Position numbers and translations under genes: made by a program
Source: JBBTXL01 sp038062295
Lineage (GTDB): Bacteria > Patescibacteriota > Minisyncoccia > GWC2-36-17 > WO2-46-25
Direction of reading: 5' to 3'
NCBI GenBank assembly: GCA_038062295.1
Contig: JBBTXL010000057.1
Coordinates: forward strand, 1-19,247
DNA: 19,247 nucleotides
Notes under the pieces: model-generated
The model's input: only the letters and a program-made list of their open reading frames with translations
What the model was told of the DNA's origin: nothing
Databases searched by the model: none
Part shown: positions 15,801 to 19,247 of the stretch, in pieces
Numbering within the stretch: position 1 is the stretch's first letter
Layout: every line of letters starts with the position of its first letter

Positions 15801-17433
15801 CCGGCGGTACGGGCATATTGGCATGGGTTTTAGGCGTGATGCGCACCTTAAATTGCACCGAGGAGGTGGTGACAGGAACGGGTGTGCCGCCCGAAAAATT
15901 CACCGTGTTGCTTGAAGGGTTCGCCACTGCGGAAAAATACAGTGTGGAGCCGTTGTCCGACGTGATGCGCACTTCGCTCAAGGATTCGAATGAGCTTGCG
16001 CCGGTGAGCGTGACGGTAAGCGCGGTCACCGAATCGGTGCCGCTCGAGGCAATGAGTGTAAACGCGTCAAGATCGGTGATGGCAGACCCCGGCGCGACTG
16101 TGGAGTTTCCCGGGTTCGTGCCGTTGCCGATGGTGGTGGTTGCTGAAGGCGCGTTGATAGTAATGATACCCGGAGAGTAATCGTTAACCTGCGCAGCGAT
16201 GCCGTCGCTGGTGAGCCCATATACATAGTATGTTCCGGGTGTCATGCCGGTCGTGTTCCACGAACAGGTTGCGCCGGTGCCTTCAGCGGCGGTGGCGCAC
16301 GCTCCGGTAATTGCAGTTCCGTTCAATCCGCTTGCGTCAGTATCATAATACATAGCGGCAGTTACCGCGTGGAGCGGATCGGGATCCGCCAGGTCATAGG
16401 TAATGTTATACAGGTCGCCGACATTCACGGTATCCCCCGTGCCGTCCGGTTGGGTGATGGTGAGCGTGGGGGCAGTATTGGCTTCCCGTATTCTGATAAA
16501 TACTCCTGGTCCCCGGACGTTGGTGGTTGTCCCACCGGCCGTTGCGGTTAGTGTTGGGTTTCCGGAAGCGGTGCCTGAACTGATGGGGACCCGGACGGTG
16601 AACCCCCCAATATCGTTTCCTACTGTACTATCGGGTTCCGAAATTTCCGTTACTGTGCCAAACGTAATACCTGTTTGTGAGAACGCCTCCGCGGAGAACT
16701 GGGCGGCTGTGGTCACGTCTGTCGGGATAACCATGGCCGCGAGAATATTATCTCCCGTAGTGACGCCTGGGTTAGCGCCAAAAGCAATGGAAACACTTCC
16801 TGCCGATGTATCCGACCCCGTTGTTCCTGCCACACTCCAACTTCCTGATGCGTTGGTGTAACGGTACATTTGGGCCCAGGATACACCATTGGAAGCGATG
16901 GTTACTGCAAGCGTACCTGACTCGGTTCCCGCCGCGACTTTATAATAGGTAAATACGTTCGTATTGCCGGTGTCTGCTCCGAGTGTGACGCCATACCCAC
17001 CGGCGCCGGTGAGTGAACCACTAGGGACTGCTGTCCAGCCGCTGGGGGTGGTTACCGAGCCGCCGTTGGCAACGCTCGGCTTCATACCGATGACCAACAT
17101 TAACAAGTTGTTTGCCGCAATAGAAGCAGGGTACGCTGGAGAAACTGAAGTTCCTCCCGAAGTCGAGTAAGCAATGGCGCCGGGGGTTTGGTAGGTGATG
17201 GCAGCTTCCGCCTCGTGAATTTCCAATTTTCTCACAATAGTTCTGAAAGCCTCAAACTTGTCCACGATGTCAGGGTTGCCGTCTTGCTGTACCAGCCACA
17301 TCTGGTCCACAATACCGCGGCTGGCGATGTATGCGTCAGTAAGATCGGAAAGGAAATAAAAAGGGACGTTTGAGAGTGATATTCCAAACACCAGCACGAA
17401 CACGATAAGAAACCTTGCTGTTTTTTTTTGCAT
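12799..17433 (-). CDS. Giant secreted multidomain surface protein (IPT/TIG, Fn3-like)
   Basis: The 1544-residue protein starts with a signal peptide (about 1-22). Residues 85-317 form a beta domain with YPASIAANNLLMLVIG and TTPSGWTAVP, of a type common in secreted and phage tail proteins. Residues 320-428 look Ig-like. Residues 430-880 are further Ser/Thr/Gly-rich beta domains. Three IPT/TIG-like domains follow at about 881-987, 988-1087 and 1088-1180 (ISGKGFG, LNGDHFD, VDGDHFC). About 1323-1420 is a fibronectin type III-like domain. The last 120 residues match the repeated domain of the next gene. All 18 cysteines lie after residue 378, mostly in close pairs, suggesting disulfides. There is no cell-wall sorting signal. 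The ATG overlaps the upstream stop as TAATG. Its place among minor pilin genes recalls PilY1, though it shares no PilY1 beta-propeller that I can see. Confidence 0.88.
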   Translation of the reverse strand: MQKKTARFLIVFVLVFGISLSNVPFYFLSDLTDAYIASRGIVDQMWLVQQDGNPDIVDKFEAFRTIVRKLEIHEAEAAITYQTPGAIAYSTSGGTSVSPAYPASIAANNLLMLVIGMKPSVANGGSVTTPSGWTAVPSGSLTGAGGYGVTLGADTGNTNVFTYYKVAAGTESGTLAVTIASNGVSWAQMYRYTNASGSWSVAGTTGSDTSAGSVSIAFGANPGVTTGDNILAAMVIPTDVTTAAQFSAEAFSQTGITFGTVTEISEPDSTVGNDIGGFTVRVPISSGTASGNPTLTATAGGTTTNVRGPGVFIRIREANTAPTLTITQPDGTGDTVNVGDLYNITYDLADPDPLHAVTAAMYYDTDASGLNGTAITGACATAAEGTGATCSWNTTGMTPGTYYVYGLTSDGIAAQVNDYSPGIITINAPSATTTIGNGTNPGNSTVAPGSAITDLDAFTLIASSGTDSVTALTVTLTGASSFESLSEVRITSDNGSTLYFSAVANPSSNTVNFSGGTPVPVTTSSVQFKVRITPKTHANMPVPPGTSYGVGGTITAFTSTNTQAGSDSGSATITVDNASANGATSTSGSAGGSQVTLNWTTSNSSGADGFSTGADGVSVVLRWAASTPGSEVPAEGSSYSNGNTIGTATVACVRSTDPVSTAVSGTDGAGTGGCSGTALTNGQAYSYKVFQKDLNGNYDVGVTFTGSPFTPQLTLTISITAGAKIATKNSGDVNQYAHDTACTGAATCAAFTLAATGGTINVSVIKITESSTTVDADSELSDMNLYYDTDGNWSDAGAETLFGTAATFAADQTVTVSGTLAISSGTTAYVYVRYDLANGTTYPLGGATVNFQIAAAGDVTSDGTESGSGTLAGTQTILPKTDSVTYAVSGDGGRSGDTATISGKGFGAPSADADQQDCTTVTVGSKGCVRFVVGGNATVLGSNISTWNNTTITFTIAAGLASFGGSTALEVVAAAQSTAPDLTYYMYPNITSVTTPLVADAAREAEDITLNGDHFDTNANQGTVTFQGGFSPSQSASIVSWSDTAVTVTVPAAIDDNDYTGDVLLTRAAATGSKTDLAYGANGFRILPRITGFTPGSGTAGDPVQVDGDHFCQNGGACPGAFDANNKVTFTSSVDATVFTSWTNTAMNTQVPSGAVTGNVVLKSNGYDSNGMSFTVVVPTPTTPTILWQSRNSGFTDLIATGGMASSTPVYFAATTTSGVGGGTMYLQTELRPTIGGSSTFSSPSACSAAACTGLAYCFEGTGVAYSSGNVTITSSTTTADDLYHWQTRVRYNKSGTDYCSAWQCYPDSGCNSEAATDFELDDTPPAITGLAANSITTNTATIAWNTTGDTSSSQVAYGTDALLGAGTATTTETDTAPTVTVHSVPLSNLSCGTTYYYRARSRDDAGIVSFSAIQNFQTGACPSQPAKTTVFHIIGSTGIITNGAPLNQSFPVSMPETATTTKSAFVEITGVYASGASSKDIAVQVNSQAARTYVVPASTLSHFKIIYSVSPVGATNTLVVTPQANTTVYITSAKFIVTYAYTP

Positions 17434-18407
17434 TATTCTTCGCGGTAGTTACTTACATAAGTATATACTTTTTCCGAGATACCTTGAAAGATATCTTGCG
17501 CCATCTGCTCGTCTTCCGACTGCACCATCGCGGTCAGGAGATATGGTCTGTTGTGCGTGTAGACGATGCCAGAGTCCAGGTACACATTTTTTATATTATC
17601 TATCCCTATTTTATGCGCGAACACAACCTGTTCCGGCAGCGCATGCGCGAGATATTCGGTGAATGGGGTGTGTGTTAAAAAAGAAATGAGTTTTTGGGAG
17701 TTTTCTTCAGAGAGATACGAAGAGTTGTAGAGCGACCGGAGTATAACGGAATATCTTTTAGCGCTAATCTTCCCGTCGGAAGACAAAAAATCACTTAACC
17801 CGATGTGGTCATACACGTCGGTAACTTCTTTCACTTCCAGGTTTCTCAGTAAAATAACATTTGCCGTGTTGTCCGAATCGGCCAGGGAACGTTTGACGAG
17901 CTCTTCGATAGTGAATATCGAGCCAGTAGGCTCTTTGTACAAACTTCCAAATGTGTCGTCTTTGTCCGCCGCCATTAAGACAAGTTTGTTGTCCCAGCGC
18001 CATACTCCCTTTTCTATCTTTTTTGCTACGGCCATTGCCACGGGAATTTTTAGCAAGCTTGCCGGCCAAAATTCGGCGTCTTTGCTGATGGCAATACTCG
18101 CGCCCGTAGGAAGATACTCAAAATAAATTGAAACATTTGAATCTGCTTCGTATGTTTTGTTGAGGTAGTCACGGAGCGGTTGAACGTTAATGATCAGATC
18201 GTTTTTTTCGTAGAGTTCCCGCGCAGGGTTCAGGAGTGGATACTGTTGAACAGCGTTTTCGCTTATCCCATCCTTTTTATCCGGAACGTATGCAGTGACC
18301 ACCCAAATATTTGTCGCCGCGAGCATCACGCAAAGAATTCCTAGACTGGTTACCCATCGTTTCAAAGATTGCATATTTCCTCTTTTGCTTTTGTCCTCTT
18401 CTTTCAT
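17433..18407 (-). CDS. Membrane-anchored serine hydrolase, class A beta-lactamase-like
   Basis: The 324-residue protein has an N-terminal membrane anchor (about 19-40), then a penicillin-interacting fold with all three active-site boxes in order: S117-x-x-K120 (SLLK), S178-D179-N180 and K266-I267-G268. The conserved tail VYLDSGIVYTHNRPYLLTAMV also fits. No ExxLN omega-loop Glu typical of class A deacylation is evident, so efficient beta-lactamase activity is doubtful. A DD-peptidase-like, transpeptidase or other acyl-enzyme role is equally possible. The start (18407) follows the prepilin stop by 15 bases; ATG 18374 (residue 12) is an alternative. The stop overlaps the giant protein's ATG by one base. 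In a pilus operon it may open or modify peptidoglycan around the machine. Confidence 0.85.
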   Translation of the reverse strand: MKEEDKSKRGNMQSLKRWVTSLGILCVMLAATNIWVVTAYVPDKKDGISENAVQQYPLLNPARELYEKNDLIINVQPLRDYLNKTYEADSNVSIYFEYLPTGASIAISKDAEFWPASLLKIPVAMAVAKKIEKGVWRWDNKLVLMAADKDDTFGSLYKEPTGSIFTIEELVKRSLADSDNTANVILLRNLEVKEVTDVYDHIGLSDFLSSDGKISAKRYSVILRSLYNSSYLSEENSQKLISFLTHTPFTEYLAHALPEQVVFAHKIGIDNIKNVYLDSGIVYTHNRPYLLTAMVQSEDEQMAQDIFQGISEKVYTYVSNYREE

Positions 18408-18422
18408 GTTCCCGCACGATTG

Positions 18423-19061
18423 TTACTGTGCTTCCAGCTTAATACTTCCCCCCGTTGTGTCCACGTTCCCGTCGTCGGTGGCGTACTGGGTGTTAAAATC
18501 AATGTCCTCGCCGCCCGAGGGGTTTGCGGATTGGCCGGAGGTTGCCCAGTTTGTCTGTATCGCAGCGGTGTTTCGTGAGCGGGTGATATACTGCGTGGTT
18601 GTTGCCGCGCCAAGTGCGATGCCGCTGTTTGCCCATGAAGCGACGGCCGTGACTCTTTGGGTGGACGGATCGTCCGTACCGCCGGAGTTCACAATGGCGC
18701 CGCCGCTGTCGCGCGTGACGTTTTCAACATAAAAATATCGGGTGTAGGCAAGGTCATTCACGGTGAGAAGCTCGTCCCCCGCCGCGGTGGTCCATGCACC
18801 GGCGCTTATCACCGGATAGTAATGATTACCCGACCCTTTAGTGAGACCGTATATATTGTGCCATTGTCCCGTGGCGATGGCATTCACCGCATTCATAGTT
18901 TCCTGTACAAGTTTCACTCCGATGGTTTTTTGTCCGCTTGCGGAGTTTTGTTGAACGGAAACGCCCACCAGCTGTGCGGCAACAACACCCACGACGGCAA
19001 ACACGGAAATGGCAATAAGGATCTCAAACAAGCTGAATCCCGCTTCGTGAACGCGCTCCAT
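18423..19061 (-). CDS. PilV-like prepilin, first gene of the pilus operon
   Basis: The 212-residue product begins MERVHEAG, a short leader cut after G8, then FSLFEILIAISVFAVVGVV with F at +1 and E at +5, the class III signal for prepilin peptidase. The hydrophobic helix is followed by a Gly/Thr/Asn-rich globular domain with WHNIYGL and WANSGI. Type and position fit a PilV/GspI-like minor pilin. The predicted start of transcription coincides with the first base of the ATG, so the message is probably leaderless. No terminator separates it from the serine hydrolase gene 15 bases on. Confidence 0.85.
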   Translation of the reverse strand: MERVHEAGFSLFEILIAISVFAVVGVVAAQLVGVSVQQNSASGQKTIGVKLVQETMNAVNAIATGQWHNIYGLTKGSGNHYYPVISAGAWTTAAGDELLTVNDLAYTRYFYVENVTRDSGGAIVNSGGTDDPSTQRVTAVASWANSGIALGAATTTQYITRSRNTAAIQTNWATSGQSANPSGGEDIDFNTQYATDDGNVDTTGGSIKLEAQ

Positions 19062-19067
19062 ATCGTC

Positions 19068-19096
19068 ATTATATCTTTTTTCTTTCAGACTGTCAT
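19068..19096 (-). promoter_or_regulatory. Promoter of the pilus operon, leaderless start
   Basis: Minus strand: -35 ATGACA (19096-19091), 17-base spacer, -10 TATAAT (19073-19068). The -10 ends 6 bases before ATG 19061, so a start 7 bases downstream of it falls on the A of the ATG. No other promoter or terminator this good was noticed through to 7576, so it may drive all ten genes. Confidence 0.72.
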
Positions 19097-19115
19097 TGAT
19101 GCGCAGGAGATATGC

Positions 19116-19247
19116 TTAATCTTTGAGACAGCGGATAGAATAACCCAGCGATTTATTGTCCAGACTCCGATAAATTGTGTACTGTGTTGTATTCAGTAAA
19201 CTGGTCCAGGATTCCTACCCGCTCTGGGTTGACGACCAGTAGCTTGC
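19116..19247 (-). pseudogene. C-terminal fragment of a FISUMP-domain surface protein with in-frame amber stop
   Basis: Read in one frame from the window edge, the minus strand gives ASYWSSTQSG, then TAG (19217-19215), then 32 more residues (ESWTS ... IYRSLDNKSLGYSIRCLKD) and TAA at 19118-19116. YWSST ... YSIRCLKD is the end of the Fibrobacter succinogenes major paralogous (FISUMP) domain, common in Patescibacteria surface and pilin-like proteins. The similarity continues past the TAG in the same frame, so a full-length gene seems to have acquired a nonsense codon, perhaps CAG to TAG. TAG ends rpsO, the giant protein gene and the 10891 gene here, so recoding is unlikely. The rest of the gene is outside the window. 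Confidence 0.65.

Noticed and set aside
12992..17300. Various long plus-strand ORFs under the giant gene
   Set aside because: These are antisense shadows of low-complexity Ser/Thr/Gly codons. None has a signal, motif or plausible start context.

Overview
The window looks like a chromosome segment from a Patescibacteria (Candidate Phyla Radiation) bacterium, probably Parcubacteria-like. This is inferred from gene style, not from a marker tree. Genes are packed end to end, and most junctions are 1-4 base overlaps. Shine-Dalgarno sequences are nearly absent. Large secreted IPT/TIG and Fn3 proteins sit beside type IV pilus genes, and a fragment of a FISUMP surface domain lies at the right edge. 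TAA, TAG and TGA all end recognisable genes, so the ordinary bacterial code applies.

Left part (1-1980, minus strand): a nucleotidyltransferase-fold gene cut by the window edge follows a membrane protein with a long Pro/Glu stalk. Upstream of that gene is a compact, well-formed transcription unit. It has a near-consensus sigma-70 promoter, about 165 nt of RNA with four predicted hairpins, and an intrinsic terminator, with no convincing long ORF. It is either a small RNA or an attenuating leader.

RNA-metabolism block (1994-5010, minus strand): rpsO, a NYN/LabA-like putative RNase and pnp. The classic rpsO-pnp pairing is kept with a second putative RNase between them.

Divergent from rpsO, on the plus strand: a complete PafA-family (Pup ligase) gene, the only gene here with a strong Shine-Dalgarno. 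It is followed by a tandem-hairpin terminator and a Xer-type tyrosine recombinase. No Pup, proteasome subunit, ATPase or Dop is visible nearby.

Right part (7576-19061, minus strand): one apparent operon of about 11.5 kb behind a good promoter placed to give a leaderless message. In transcription order it encodes a PilV-like prepilin, a membrane-anchored serine hydrolase with class A beta-lactamase motifs, a 1544-residue secreted multidomain protein, a 417-residue secreted protein containing a perfectly duplicated domain, an anchored extracytoplasmic protein, a PilW/PulJ-like prepilin, a PilX-like protein, a PilM-PilN fusion, a PilO-like protein and a small membrane protein. The layout recalls proteobacterial minor-pilin/PilY1 operons joined to the PilMNO inner-membrane platform. 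My main hypothesis is that the two secreted proteins are the tip or adhesin part of a Patescibacteria pilus. Upstream of the operon is the end of a FISUMP-domain gene interrupted by an in-frame amber codon.
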